From NCBI GenBank assembly GCA_001999425.1, contig MLHP01000019.1, positions 1 through 64,000 of the forward strand: a stretch of 64,000 nucleotides of DNA, written 5' to 3'. The position numbers and the translations under genes are program-made. This DNA comes from Rodentibacter genomosp. 2. GTDB taxonomy: Bacteria; Pseudomonadota; Gammaproteobacteria; Enterobacterales; Pasteurellaceae. Every line of letters begins with the position of its first letter. Position 1 is the stretch's first letter. Under the pieces are notes generated by a model. It made no database searches, was not told where the DNA came from, and saw only the letters and a program-made list of their open reading frames with translations. Below are positions 8,949-17,778 of the stretch, one piece after another.

Positions 8949-10478
8949 TTACGCATGGCTTAATTTTTGTAGTAATCGATCCATTGCACGGTAGCCCAAT
9001 GCTTCGGCTAAATGAAGCTGGGAAATGTGTTTTTCTTCATTCAGATCGGCAATGGTACGGGAGACTTTGAGAATACGATGATAGGCTCGCACTGAAAGCC
9101 CGAGTTTATTTAATGCATTTTCAAGAAATAATGCGTCTTTTTCGCTCAATCTACAATCACGTTCAATTTCTTTACCGGTTAAATAGGCGTTGATTTTGCC
9201 GGCTCGAGCTAATTGAATTTCTCGTACTTTTAATACTTTTTCCCGCACTTGTGCACTGGTTTCACCTCGATCGCCTGAATGTTGTAAACTCCCTTGTGGT
9301 AATAGTGGCACTTCAATGGATAAGTCAAACCGATCTAAAAATGGGCCGGATAATCGGTTTAAGTAGCGTATAATTTGCTGCGGTGATGTGCGATTATGTG
9401 TGCCGGTGTAATGTCCCGTGGGGCTAGGGTTCATTGCGGCAACCAATTGGAAACGTGCAGGAAATTGAATTTTTGCATTGGCTCGTGAGATGACAATTTC
9501 GCCACTTTCCAAGGGTTGGCGTAAAGCATCAAGGACTTTCCGTTCAAATTCAGGTAGTTCATCTAAAAAAAGCACACCATTATGCGCCAAGGAAATTTCT
9601 CCTGGTTTAGGGATCGTACCACCGCCCACGAGTGCGGGTAGTGAGGCACTATGATGTGGAGAACGGAAGGGACGTTGTTTCCAATTGTGGAGATTGAGTT
9701 CATTTTGCACAAGGCTTGTCACAGAGGCGGTTTCAATGGCTTCTTGATCACTCATTTCTGGTAATAGTGCTGTTAGACGGCTTGCTAGCATAGTTTTCCC
9801 CGTTCCCGGAGGGCCAAGCAAAAGTAAATTGTGTTGTCCTGCAGCGGCAATAGTGAGTGCCCGTTTAGCATGTTGTTGCCCAATAATATCTGTTAAGTCT
9901 AAGTGATTTTTATACTGAAAACTTACCGCTCTTTCTCGCGTTAATTCCGTGGCAGTCGGCAATTTTTCCTGATTATTAAGAAACTGCACAACATCAAGTA
10001 GGGTTTGAGCGAAGTAGGTGTTTTGTTCTGAGACTAATGAGGCTTCATTGGCATTTTGCTTGGCAATAATAAGTTCTCGTTTGGATTTTTGTGCAGAAAG
10101 AATGGCCGGAATGACTCCATGAACACCTCTTAAATGCCCAGTGAGCGCAAGTTCACCTAAAAATTCAAATTGTTTTAAACGACCGACATCTAATTGATCG
10201 GATGCCGCGAGAATTCCGATAGCAATAGGTAAATCAAACCGTCCCCCTTCTTTGGGTAAATCTGCCGGTGCAAGGTTTACGGTAATACGCTTTGCCGGAT
10301 ATTTAAATTGTGCGTTCATTAATGCACTACGTACGCGATCTTGCGCTTCTTTGACTGTTTTTTCAGGTAATCCTACGAGCGTAAATCCTGGTTTCCCGTT
10401 GCTCAAATGGACTTCAATGGTAACAAGTGGGGATTGCACGCCCATAGAGGCTCGGCTATAAACGATGGCTAGGGACAT
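8949..10478 (-). CDS. comM: ComM/YifB AAA+ helicase of natural transformation
   Basis: A hexameric AAA+ ATPase that drives branch migration so that long donor DNA can be integrated. Of 509 residues, about 1-180 form the ATP-independent Lon-like N-terminal domain. Walker A is at 222-229 (GPPGTGKT), Walker B at 302-307 (VLFLDE), and the Mg-chelatase C-terminal domain follows. The promoter carries a CRP-S element (10563-10584), so the gene should be induced with the com operon. A USS lies in the 5' leader (10490-10498). Confidence 0.95.
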   Translation of the reverse strand: MSLAIVYSRASMGVQSPLVTIEVHLSNGKPGFTLVGLPEKTVKEAQDRVRSALMNAQFKYPAKRITVNLAPADLPKEGGRFDLPIAIGILAASDQLDVGRLKQFEFLGELALTGHLRGVHGVIPAILSAQKSKRELIIAKQNANEASLVSEQNTYFAQTLLDVVQFLNNQEKLPTATELTRERAVSFQYKNHLDLTDIIGQQHAKRALTIAAAGQHNLLLLGPPGTGKTMLASRLTALLPEMSDQEAIETASVTSLVQNELNLHNWKQRPFRSPHHSASLPALVGGGTIPKPGEISLAHNGVLFLDELPEFERKVLDALRQPLESGEIVISRANAKIQFPARFQLVAAMNPSPTGHYTGTHNRTSPQQIIRYLNRLSGPFLDRFDLSIEVPLLPQGSLQHSGDRGETSAQVREKVLKVREIQLARAGKINAYLTGKEIERDCRLSEKDALFLENALNKLGLSVRAYHRILKVSRTIADLNEEKHISQLHLAEALGYRAMDRLLQKLSHA

Positions 10479-10512
10479 AGGAATCCTAAAAGTGCGGTTA
10501 AAATTTAAAAAG

Positions 10513-10584
10513 TTTTCGTACTATAAAAAAAGCCAGTGGTGAAATCACTCATCACTGGCTTTTTTTGCGATCTTACTCGCAAAA
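10513..10584 (-). promoter_or_regulatory. CRP-S site and promoter of comM
   Basis: On the + strand, TTTTGCGATC (10563-10572) and ACTCGCAAAA (10575-10584) form a near-palindromic CRP-S element. On the - strand a -10-like TATAGT occupies 10525-10520, placing the start near 10512-10513. The site centre (10573.5) is then about 61 bp upstream, matching the comA promoter geometry. The DNA between site and -10 is the engB terminator. Confidence 0.78.
10525..10566 (-). terminator. Terminator of engB, inside the comM promoter
   Basis: A 12-bp stem (AGCCAGTGGTGA with TCATCACTGGCT, one G-U pair) is flanked by seven A on the left and seven T on the right. It could stop transcription both ways and suits engB on the - strand. 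Confidence 0.85.
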
Positions 10585-10592
10585 TTTAGATT

Positions 10593-11210
10593 TTATTCAG
10601 CGAAAACCGGCGAGAACCAACTATCTAATTTTGTTGCAAGTTTATCAATACCAATTTTATTTTGTGCTGAAAAGGCTTCCACTTGTATATCTCCCTGGAA
10701 AGGAAGGATTGCTTCCCGCACCATTTTTACTTGTTTGCTCCTTGCGCTTTGGCTCAATTTATCTGCTTTAGTGAGCAGGAGTAAAACCGGCAAATTTGCC
10801 GACACTGCCCATTCAATCATTTGTTGATCGAGATCTTTTAGGGGGTGACGAATATCCATCAATACGACTAAACCAGCTAAACATTCCCGTTTTTGCAAAT
10901 ATTCTCCTAAGGATTTTTGCCACTGAATTTTCATTTGCTCCGGTACGGCGGCATAACCGTAGCCCGGTAAATCCACAAGTTTACAATTCGGTTCGACTTC
11001 AAATAAGTTGATAAGCTGAGTTCGCCCCGGGGTTTTAGAGGTGCGAGCCAGATTTTTTTGGTTTGTTAATGCATTGAGCGCAGTAGATTTTCCTGCATTT
11101 GACCGACCGGCAAAGGCGATTTCAATACCGCTATCTTCCGGAATCGCACGAATATTGGGCGCGCTCGTAAGAAAGTGGGTTTTGTGATAATTCAGTTTAA
11201 TTTCAGACAT
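10593..11210 (-). CDS. engB: Ribosome biogenesis GTP-binding protein EngB (YsxC/YihA)
   Basis: Small essential TRAFAC GTPase that acts in 50S subunit assembly. In 205 residues it shows G1 GRSNAGKS (35-42), G3 DLPGYG, G4 TKADKL and G5 SAQNKIG, the complete set for the family. AAGGA precedes the ATG. It is followed by a strong hairpin that is shared physically with the comM promoter. Confidence 0.95.
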   Translation of the reverse strand: MSEIKLNYHKTHFLTSAPNIRAIPEDSGIEIAFAGRSNAGKSTALNALTNQKNLARTSKTPGRTQLINLFEVEPNCKLVDLPGYGYAAVPEQMKIQWQKSLGEYLQKRECLAGLVVLMDIRHPLKDLDQQMIEWAVSANLPVLLLLTKADKLSQSARSKQVKMVREAILPFQGDIQVEAFSAQNKIGIDKLATKLDSWFSPVFAE

Positions 11211-11314
11211 AATTTTTCCTTTGATATTGTGACGTAAAGCATACCATAGATCGTAATTTTGCTGAAATTGTGTAAAATAGTTTTGCTTAAGAATCTATTC
11301 ACATAACAATAAAA

Positions 11315-12187
11315 ATGACGACAAAACACCAATATACTTGGGTAAAAGCGAATGTTATTCATCCCGACCGCCCCGGTCGTTCTGATTATTTAAAACGTTT
11401 TCGTTATAATTTACGCAGCCTTTTGCATTGGCATTGGCATTGGATCAAACGATTTGAGGGCTTTATTAACCGGCATCCTGCCCTTATTCCGATATTGAAT
11501 GAGCGTGTAAATTATGCCTATCCATTGGTGTCTCGTTTTTTAGATAAACGCTTTAGCGCATCTAAACGCTTTCAATGTATGTGTGATAACCTTCTGTTTT
11601 TACCTGAAAAACTAACCGCACTTTCTAAAGCATTATGGGAACAACCATTAAGTTTTGGTGAGGTTATCCCCGACTTTGAAATTACATTAAGTATGACGAC
11701 ACATCAACCGATGGAGGGGTATTGGGTGCTCGAACTGTGGCACAAACCTCAAAATGAATTGGTGTATTTGCTCACCTTCGCCAAACTTGAAAATGCCTTG
11801 CTTATTGCTGTTGTACAAGGGCCGAATTTTGAAGGCTCAAAAGAAATGGTGAAACACCTGACTAAATCTTGCCATGGTTTACGTCCGGCTTACTTGATGG
11901 TAGAAACGATGAAAGCCCTCACTAAGATTTTAGGTTTTAAAACATTACTTGGCATTCCTCAAAAATATTAAAATAAATCTCGCTTTATTCAATCGAAAAG
12001 CTATACCGTGAATTATGATGCCATTTTTTCAGAATCAGGCGGACAGCGAAAAGATTATTGGGTTTTACCTTTGGAAGAGAATAGAAATCTTGATGATGTG
12101 CCAAGTAAAAAACGTTCTATGTATCGGAAACGCTATGCTATGTTGGACGATTTGGCAAAATCTATGACGGAAAAATTGGGACTTTAA
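11315..12187 (+). pseudogene. DUF535 (VirK/YbjX-like) gene broken by an in-frame TAA
   Basis: The first open part (11315-11971) encodes 218 residues with the DUF535 pattern, including a SCHGLRPAYLMVETMKAL block. A TAA at 11969-11971 ends it. The same frame then continues without another stop to TAA at 12185-12187, encoding about 71 residues that look like the missing family C-terminus (YDAIFSESGG, then RKDYWVLPL). Together the parts give about 290 residues, near the usual VirK/YbjX length. A single substitution would restore the frame. Family members are linked to membrane stress and virulence, but the exact function is unknown. A USS lies at 11615-11623. It may be inactive, recently broken, or an assembly error. 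Confidence 0.8.
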
Positions 12188-12193
12188 GAATAA

Positions 12194-12223
12194 AAAAGTG
12201 CGGTGAAATTTGACCGCACTTTT
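12194..12223 (+). terminator. Inverted USS pair terminator after the DUF535 gene
   Basis: AAGTGCGGT (12196-12204) and ACCGCACTT (12213-12221) with an 8-base loop form the stem, followed by TTTGC. It lies 9 bases after the downstream end of the broken gene. Confidence 0.85.
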
Positions 12224-12243
12224 GCTTTTACACTCTTTAAGGA

Positions 12244-12297
12244 TTATTTCCCCCTTAATTCCGCATCTTCTTTCGCCAATTCCAGGGAGCGTTTAGT
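12244..12297 (-). pseudogene. Fragment of a second glpK 3' end
   Basis: Read on the - strand, this piece encodes K-R-S-L-E-L-A-K-E-D-A-E, followed by a few extra codons and a stop. The intact GlpK ends [12 protein letters not shown]. The aligned blocks, 12259-12294 and 15928-15963, agree at 31 of 36 bases in the same orientation. There is no start, and an in-frame stop lies just upstream, so it is a remnant. The copies bracket the ter/XRE island, which suggests that the island entered next to glpK by recombination with a diverged glpK allele. Confidence 0.7.
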
Positions 12298-12353
12298 TTA
12301 GTTTTTTGAGGTGCAGATTATAAAAGTGGCTTTTCTATTCTCAAGAAAATGTT

Positions 12354-13025
12354 TTATTTTGAACCAGCACCCCAATTAAAGCCCCAACCATAATATCTAT
12401 CGCATTCTTTGTGATCATTATGAAAGGTAATTTCTTTACGCACAGACATCTGTCTTCCATTAAATTCAATGGATGCAATTGCACAAAATGTTCTCGGATC
12501 GGTTTGTCTGCCCATTTCCACCACAATATCCGGCTGTCCAGGCACTTTCACTGTAACAACAGCATCAGATTCTCCCCATTTTGCGATACCGTCATAAATA
12601 AAACAGTACACAATGATACGGCGGATAGCCTCTGCCCCATTGGGATTGACTAAAATATTTTCACCGGATTGGCTGCCCGAGCCTCTATCATCTCCACAAT
12701 GCCAAATCCAAGGTGCTTGAGTATAGCAACCTTGACGGGTTCTCTGATTTTTCGCACCGCCCCGATTATGGGAAAATTGCAATCCGTCAATGACAGATGC
12801 CTCACCATTATTCAATTCATAGTAGCACCCCAAGTCTAAATCAATATCCTGATTTTTATTAAACAAATTAGCGAACAGCCCTGCATTTTTCTTTTGCGTC
12901 CAATTTAAATTAATCGTAATTTGTTCATTATTCTTTGAAAGATTGACTCGGTGAGAATCCCCAGATTTTTCTAACACCACTTTGCTCAGTGAAATTTTCG
13001 GTTTTTTCGTTACATCTATTGCCAT
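12354..13025 (-). CDS. TerD-domain protein (tellurium-resistance/stress family)
   Basis: A 223-residue cytoplasmic protein with a TerD-type beta-sandwich. The DIDLDLGCYYEL strand (about 61-72) and the acidic loop with DDRGSGSQSG match the calcium-binding TerD pattern in diverged form. I chose ATG at 13025 (MAIDVTKKPK) because GGAG lies ten bases upstream; the frame is open further. It follows the closer TerD homologue by 51 bases and is the last gene of the terC-secreted protein-terD operon. It resembles the TerA/TerF branch more than TerD itself. The role is unproven; such genes are linked to stress and phage responses. Confidence 0.8.
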   Translation of the reverse strand: MAIDVTKKPKISLSKVVLEKSGDSHRVNLSKNNEQITINLNWTQKKNAGLFANLFNKNQDIDLDLGCYYELNNGEASVIDGLQFSHNRGGAKNQRTRQGCYTQAPWIWHCGDDRGSGSQSGENILVNPNGAEAIRRIIVYCFIYDGIAKWGESDAVVTVKVPGQPDIVVEMGRQTDPRTFCAIASIEFNGRQMSVRKEITFHNDHKECDRYYGWGFNWGAGSK

Positions 13026-13076
13026 TTTGTTTCTCCACAAAGAAAAATAGGTAATCACTTACCTATTTTTTCTGAT

Positions 13077-13652
13077 TTAGATGCTGATACCGTAATTTCT
13101 TGCAAGAGCAGCTAATCCGCCGGCAAAACCTTGACCAACCGCACGGAATTTCCATTCGCCGTTATGACGATAAATTTCACCGAAAATCATCGCTGTTTCT
13201 GTTGAAGCATCTTCGGTTAAATCAAAACGGGCAATTTCTTGATTATTATCACCATTTACACAGCGAATAAATGCATTAGAAACTTGTCCAAAACTTTGTT
13301 TACGGCTTTCTGCATCATGAATTGTGACGGTTACCGCAATTTTATCAATGGTAGCTGGTAATTTATTCAAATGTACAATTAAACTTTCATCGTCCCCATC
13401 ACCTTCACCGGTGCGGTTATCGCCAGTGTGTTCAATACTTCCGTCCGAAGCAACTAGATTATTATAGAAAATAAAATCGGAATCTGACCGCACTTTTCCA
13501 TTAGATGTGAGTAAGAAAGCACTTCCGTCAAGGTCAAATTCTGCACCATCTGTTGAACGAGCGTCCCAGCCTAAACCAATGATTAATTTTGTTAAGCCTG
13601 GAGCGGATTTACTTAAACTAACGTTACCGCCTTTTGATAAAGATACTGACAT
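13077..13652 (-). CDS. TerD family protein
   Basis: At 191 residues this matches the standard length of TerD/TerE/TerZ proteins. It shows the N-terminal [29 protein letters not shown], the SDFIFYNN block and the calcium-binding loop [18 protein letters not shown] precedes the ATG. A USS (13487-13495) lies inside, so the gene has resided in Pasteurellaceae long enough to acquire one. It is likely cotranscribed with terC and the downstream TerD-domain gene. TerB, TerZ and TerW partners are not in the window. Confidence 0.92.
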   Translation of the reverse strand: MSVSLSKGGNVSLSKSAPGLTKLIIGLGWDARSTDGAEFDLDGSAFLLTSNGKVRSDSDFIFYNNLVASDGSIEHTGDNRTGEGDGDDESLIVHLNKLPATIDKIAVTVTIHDAESRKQSFGQVSNAFIRCVNGDNNQEIARFDLTEDASTETAMIFGEIYRHNGEWKFRAVGQGFAGGLAALARNYGISI

Positions 13653-13683
13653 TTTTGTTTCTCCTATGGGTTATGAAATAAAT

Positions 13684-14052
13684 TTAACTACAGTTTTGGG
13701 TAGGATTACCCGCTTTACGATTTAATTCTTGTGCAGCTTGGCACGCAGAATAGGATTGCTTACCCGCACAATTTTGATTAAACCAGTTTGTCCATTGGTT
13801 CACTTGATTGGCTTTGCTGTTATATGCATCCACTTCATAACTGGAATACTGATTGGGATAAGTATTGTTTAATTCCTTTGCCAGCCATTCTGCTTTATTG
13901 TAAATTTCTACACATTGTTCCATTAATTGATCGCTAATTACTGGAACATGACCACTGGTACTTGACATTGGTGGCATAACATATTGTTGTGCTTTGAGAA
14001 AAAGAGAGCATAAAGATAAAAAAGTGATCAAGATGAATTTAGTCTTATACAT
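13684..14052 (-). CDS. Small secreted protein of unknown function
   Basis: A 122-residue protein with a clear signal peptide (hydrophobic residues about 6-20, cleavage near LKA-QQ). The mature part is Gln/Asn/Tyr-rich with four cysteines, which could form two disulphides. AAGGAGAT is eight bases before ATG. It sits between terC and terD on the same strand with short gaps, so it is probably in that operon. I do not recognise the family. Confidence 0.7.
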   Translation of the reverse strand: MYKTKFILITFLSLCSLFLKAQQYVMPPMSSTSGHVPVISDQLMEQCVEIYNKAEWLAKELNNTYPNQYSSYEVDAYNSKANQVNQWTNWFNQNCAGKQSYSACQAAQELNRKAGNPTQNCS

Positions 14053-14076
14053 ATACCTAATCTCCTTAAATTTTAT

Positions 14077-15111
14077 TTAATTTTCTGATTTATCTGGAAA
14101 TACAAACGAAGCAATCACCCCTAACGCTAATACGCCTAATACAATAAATAAGCTGGTATTCGGGGAAATATGAATCCCCGTATCCCCGATGGCGTGATTC
14201 CAAGATTGAATGCCCATTTTGATGCCAATGAAAAATAAGAGAGCAATAATGGCTTTTTCGAGGTGTACTAAATATTTGGTTAATGCGGCAAGAATAAAAT
14301 ATAAGCTACGCAAACCGAGAATAGCGAAAATCATTGCGGCATAAACTAAGAGTGGTTCTTGTGTTACCGCAATCACCGCAGGCACAGAATCAAAAGCAAA
14401 TGCCACATCAGAGGTTTCAATCGCCATTAGGCATAAAAAAGCTGGGGTGGCATAGCGTAAGCCTTTGCGTGTAATAGACGAGATCTGCTGAGTATTTAAT
14501 TCAGCGTGTCTTATCATAAAACGCTCGCCAAATAACTTGGTATAGGTTGGAATCAATTTACCCGTCCAACGTACGCTCCAGTGGTTTGAATAGTCCTCAA
14601 TTTCTTCATCATCATTATCCCCGGCGGTCAGCATTTTTACGGCACTCCAAATGACAAAAGCAGCAAAAATAAAGCCAACATAAGGGCTTGCAGCAAATAA
14701 TCCTGCACCAATTACGACAAACACCGCACGGAAAATCAATGCTCCGATAATGCCCCAGTATAAGATTCGGTGTTGTAATTTCCCTGTAATCCCAAATGAA
14801 GCAAAAATCGCCATAAAGACCATTAAATTATCGACAGATAAACTTTTTTCCAAGACATAACCAGCAAGGTACAAACCTGCCCACTCTTTATCAAAACGCC
14901 CCCACAAATAACCATAAAATGCCAATGCCAGCCCAATCCAAAACAGAGACCAGAGAGACGCATCTTTGACCGTAATCTCTTTGCTGTTACGATGAGCAAA
15001 GAGATCCAAATAAACCGACAATGCAATCACCGCAAAGAAAATAATGACCGTTTCTAAGGGAAAACCGAATGTTCCTAAATTAAAATTGAAAGACGAAAGA
15101 AAATCAGACAT
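14077..15111 (-). CDS. TerC/Alx family integral membrane protein
   Basis: A polytopic inner-membrane protein of the TerC family, with about nine hydrophobic segments. The conserved acidic signature EKSLSVDNLMVF (about 87-98) and the second conserved block IETSDVAFAFDSVPA are both present. Alx members export manganese; Ter-linked members form a membrane complex with TerD/TerB. I place the start at 15111 (MSDFLSSF), ten codons inside the longest frame, because the family starts there; the ribosome site is weak. It is the first gene of the ter operon and is divergent from the XRE gene. Confidence 0.9.
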   Translation of the reverse strand: MSDFLSSFNFNLGTFGFPLETVIIFFAVIALSVYLDLFAHRNSKEITVKDASLWSLFWIGLALAFYGYLWGRFDKEWAGLYLAGYVLEKSLSVDNLMVFMAIFASFGITGKLQHRILYWGIIGALIFRAVFVVIGAGLFAASPYVGFIFAAFVIWSAVKMLTAGDNDDEEIEDYSNHWSVRWTGKLIPTYTKLFGERFMIRHAELNTQQISSITRKGLRYATPAFLCLMAIETSDVAFAFDSVPAVIAVTQEPLLVYAAMIFAILGLRSLYFILAALTKYLVHLEKAIIALLFFIGIKMGIQSWNHAIGDTGIHISPNTSLFIVLGVLALGVIASFVFPDKSEN

Positions 15112-15203
15112 ACTGAACCCTATAAAAATGTAAACTTGCATAAAAAACAGATAAAACCTACAATCTATTCTAGTCTTTCGCGATGAATGAACCAGTAACG
15201 TAA

Positions 15204-15232
15204 ACGGTGTAAAATTCTCTTTTTACGGTGTA
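15204..15232 (+). promoter_or_regulatory. Direct repeat upstream of the XRE gene, candidate operator
   Basis: ACGGTGTA occurs at 15204-15211 and again at 15225-15232, exactly 21 bases (two helical turns) apart, 26 bases before the XRE start. The position suits autoregulation and control of divergent terC. No binding data exist. Confidence 0.45.
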
Positions 15233-15257
15233 GATTTACCAAGAAATGAGGTGTGTA

Positions 15258-15695
15258 ATGGATTTGAAGGAAAAAATTAGGACAATGCGGGAAATCCGTA
15301 AATGGTCGCAGGAAGAAATGGCGGAAAAAATGAATATGTCGCTTAACGGCTATGCGCGCATTGAACGGGGAGAAACCAAGCTCAGTTTGGAAAAACTCGA
15401 ACAAATTGCTAATATCTTCAATATGGATGCCCTAGAATTTATGCAAGCTGCAAATAGTGGTACTTATTTTATCCTAAATGAATCAGGGGATAATAATAAC
15501 AGTGTAACTTATTATGGGAATAACGAATTAAGTGCCGTAGAAATAGAAAAATTAAAATTAATTATTCAAAATAAAGATAATCTTATTCTATTTAAAGATG
15601 AATTAATAAAAAGTAAAGATGAGCTATTAATACAGAAACAAAATGAAATTGAGTCGTTAAAAGAAATTATCTCATTATTGAAAAATGGAAAATAA
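15258..15695 (+). CDS. XRE-family helix-turn-helix regulator with coiled-coil tail
   Basis: A 145-residue protein with an N-terminal Cro/CI-type HTH (about residues 5-60; WSQEEMAEKMNMS, then YARIERGETKLSLEKL) and a Lys/Glu/Leu-rich coiled coil at 92-143. I chose ATG at 15258 because GAGGTG lies four bases upstream. It is divergent from terC and probably controls it. A close paralogue with the same two-part architecture is at 49777-50157 in the dar arm. Confidence 0.88.
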   Translation: MDLKEKIRTMREIRKWSQEEMAEKMNMSLNGYARIERGETKLSLEKLEQIANIFNMDALEFMQAANSGTYFILNESGDNNNSVTYYGNNELSAVEIEKLKLIIQNKDNLILFKDELIKSKDELLIQKQNEIESLKEIISLLKNGK

Positions 15696-15847
15696 TTTGT
15701 TGGTCAATCCTAGATAACGAAATAAGCAAAATAGAATTTATAATTACATTGGTGCTAATAGTTATTTATTTAGGAGAAAATACTTTCTAAACGTTTTTTA
15801 GAAAAAATTCAAATAAGTCGAGAATATTGAGTTCACGCCTATAAAAA

Positions 15848-15891
15848 CTGCACTCCAAAGGTTGAAATTTAGTTCAACCTTTGGAGTGCAG
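15848..15891 (-). terminator. Strong bidirectional terminator between XRE gene and glpK
   Basis: A perfect 19-bp stem (15848-15866 with 15873-15891) with a 6-base loop has a T run on the right (+ strand) and AAAAA on the left, giving a T run on the - strand. It should end glpK and possibly the XRE transcript. Bases 15696-15847 show no gene. Confidence 0.88.
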
Positions 15892-15924
15892 ATCGATTTT
15901 TTATGCTATATCAGAATTTATAGT

Positions 15925-17436
15925 TTACTCCGAATCTTCCTTCGCCCATTCCAGTGAGCGTTTTACTGCTTTTTTCCAGCCTTTGTAGCGGCGTTCGCGT
16001 TTTTCATTATCGTTATCCGGAGTGAAAGTTCGCTCTACTCGTGCTTTATCGCGGAGTTCGTCCAAGTCTTTCCAAAAACCGGTGGCAAGCCCTGCCAGAT
16101 AGGCTGCGCCTAATGCGGTCACTTCTTTCACTACTGGGCGTTCTACATTCACATCCAGAATATCCGCTTGGAATTGCATTAAGAAATTGTTATTTGTGGC
16201 ACCGCCATCGACACGGAGATACTGTAAGCGTTCGCCGGAGTCGGATTGCATGGCCTCTAATACGTCACGGGTTTGATAGGCGATAGACTCAAGAGTAGCG
16301 CGAACAATGTGGTTACGATTTGCACCACGGGAAAGCCCGAAAATAGCGCCACGAGCATAAGGATCCCAATAAGGTGCACCTAAACCGGTGAAAGCAGGGA
16401 CAACATAAACACCGTTGCTGTCCTGTACTTTTTGGGCAAAGTATTCGGAATCGAAACTATCGTGAACAATTTTGAGTTCATCCCGTAACCATTGAATAGA
16501 GGCACCGGCAATAAATACCGAGCCTTCTAATGCGTATTCCGGTTCGCCTTTCGCATTACAGGCGATGGTGGTAAGCAAGCCGTTTTTTGAGGTGATCGCT
16601 TTATCACCGGTGTGGAGCAACATAAAACAACCTGTACCGTAAGTGTTTTTTGCTTGTCCGGCATGCACACATAAGTGACCGTAAAGCGCAGCTTGTTGGT
16701 CACCGGCAATACCCGCTACCGGAATACGTACACCGCCTTTACCGCCAATGTTGGTTTGACCGTAAATTTCAGAAGAATTACGCACTTCAGGCAACATGGA
16801 GCGTGGGATATTCAGGATTTCAAGCATCTTGTCATCCCACTGTTTGGTGTGAATATTAAATAACATCGTGCGTGAAGCGTTGGTGTAATCGGTTACGTGA
16901 ACACGACCTTGAGTCAGTTTCCACACAAGCCACGTATCCACGGTACCGAATAATAATTCACCACGTTCTGCTTTTTCGCGCGCACCTTCTACATTGTCTA
17001 AAATCCATTTTACTTTGGTACCGGAGAAATAAGGATCGACCACCAATCCTGTTGTATGACGAATATAATCCTCGTAACCGTCTGCTTTCAGTTTATCGGT
17101 AATATCAGCAGTACGGCGACATTGCCAAACAATGGCGTTATAAACGGGTACACCAGTCGCTTTTTCCCACACAATCGTGGTTTCACGTTGGTTGGTGATA
17201 CCAATCGCAGCGATTTCATCAGAGGTGATACCGGCTTTGGCAACGACTTCATTGAGCGTGGAGCTTTGTGTCGCCCAAATTTCCATTGGATTATGTTCTA
17301 CCCAACCTGCACGTGGGTAAATTTGAGTAAATTCGCGTTGGGCAATTTCAACAATGTTGGCGTTATGATCCAATAGTACGGCTCGAGAGCTGGTCGTCCC
17401 CTGGTCTAAAGCAATAATGTATTTTTTGTCAGTCAT
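15925..17436 (-). CDS. glpK: Glycerol kinase
   Basis: Phosphorylates glycerol taken up by GlpF to glycerol 3-phosphate. The 503 residues match the FGGY kinase family. The N-terminal phosphate loop is [13 protein letters not shown] (9-21), [12 protein letters not shown] is the second kinase signature, and [12 protein letters not shown] follows. The 3' end is the element duplicated at 12244-12297. It is divergently transcribed from glpF across a 342-bp control region with CRP sites. Confidence 0.97.
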   Translation of the reverse strand: MTDKKYIIALDQGTTSSRAVLLDHNANIVEIAQREFTQIYPRAGWVEHNPMEIWATQSSTLNEVVAKAGITSDEIAAIGITNQRETTIVWEKATGVPVYNAIVWQCRRTADITDKLKADGYEDYIRHTTGLVVDPYFSGTKVKWILDNVEGAREKAERGELLFGTVDTWLVWKLTQGRVHVTDYTNASRTMLFNIHTKQWDDKMLEILNIPRSMLPEVRNSSEIYGQTNIGGKGGVRIPVAGIAGDQQAALYGHLCVHAGQAKNTYGTGCFMLLHTGDKAITSKNGLLTTIACNAKGEPEYALEGSVFIAGASIQWLRDELKIVHDSFDSEYFAQKVQDSNGVYVVPAFTGLGAPYWDPYARGAIFGLSRGANRNHIVRATLESIAYQTRDVLEAMQSDSGERLQYLRVDGGATNNNFLMQFQADILDVNVERPVVKEVTALGAAYLAGLATGFWKDLDELRDKARVERTFTPDNDNEKRERRYKGWKKAVKRSLEWAKEDSE

Positions 17437-17778
17437 GATAAAACTCCTTGATGATACGTTTTTTTATTGTAAACGAATGTTTTGAACTAAAAACGAACAA
17501 ATTGCGCTCGTAAGCTAATTGAATTACCACCGAATTTAAATACCTATTTTGCAATTTTATGACAATGATCACAAAAAAATTTTCTTTTTCGATAGATTAT
17601 GTGATCAAGTTCGCATTTCTAAAATTTAGTTGGAATACCTACTTGAAGAGTAGGGTTTTTAGAAGATAATAAGTGCGCTCACATTGAGTTTCTCAAGTTT
17701 GAAAAAATACGAACATAATTGCCTATCTGCGTTTCTTTTTAGGAATGCCTTCTTCAATCATTGTATGGAGATTCTCTT
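17437..17778. promoter_or_regulatory. glpK-glpF divergent control region with two CRP sites
   Basis: There is no gene in this 342-bp stretch. Two CRP-type sites are visible: TATGA-N6-TCACA at 17558-17573 and TGTGA-N6-TCGCA at 17600-17615, each with one mismatch to TGTGA-N6-TCACA. ACGAACATAA at 17709-17718 matches one half of the E. coli GlpR operator, and a related CGAAC stretch lies near 17490-17497. CRP control is well supported by sequence; the GlpR half-sites are tentative. Confidence 0.65.

Noticed and set aside
12303..12349. TTTTTTGAG / CTCAAGAAAA inverted repeat as terminator of the TerD-domain gene
   Set aside because: The loop is about 30 bases and the stem is short and AT-rich.
17761..17778. 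TTG start extending GlpF by six residues
   Set aside because: It would place the ribosome site GGAG inside the coding region; ATG at 17779 has it at a normal distance.
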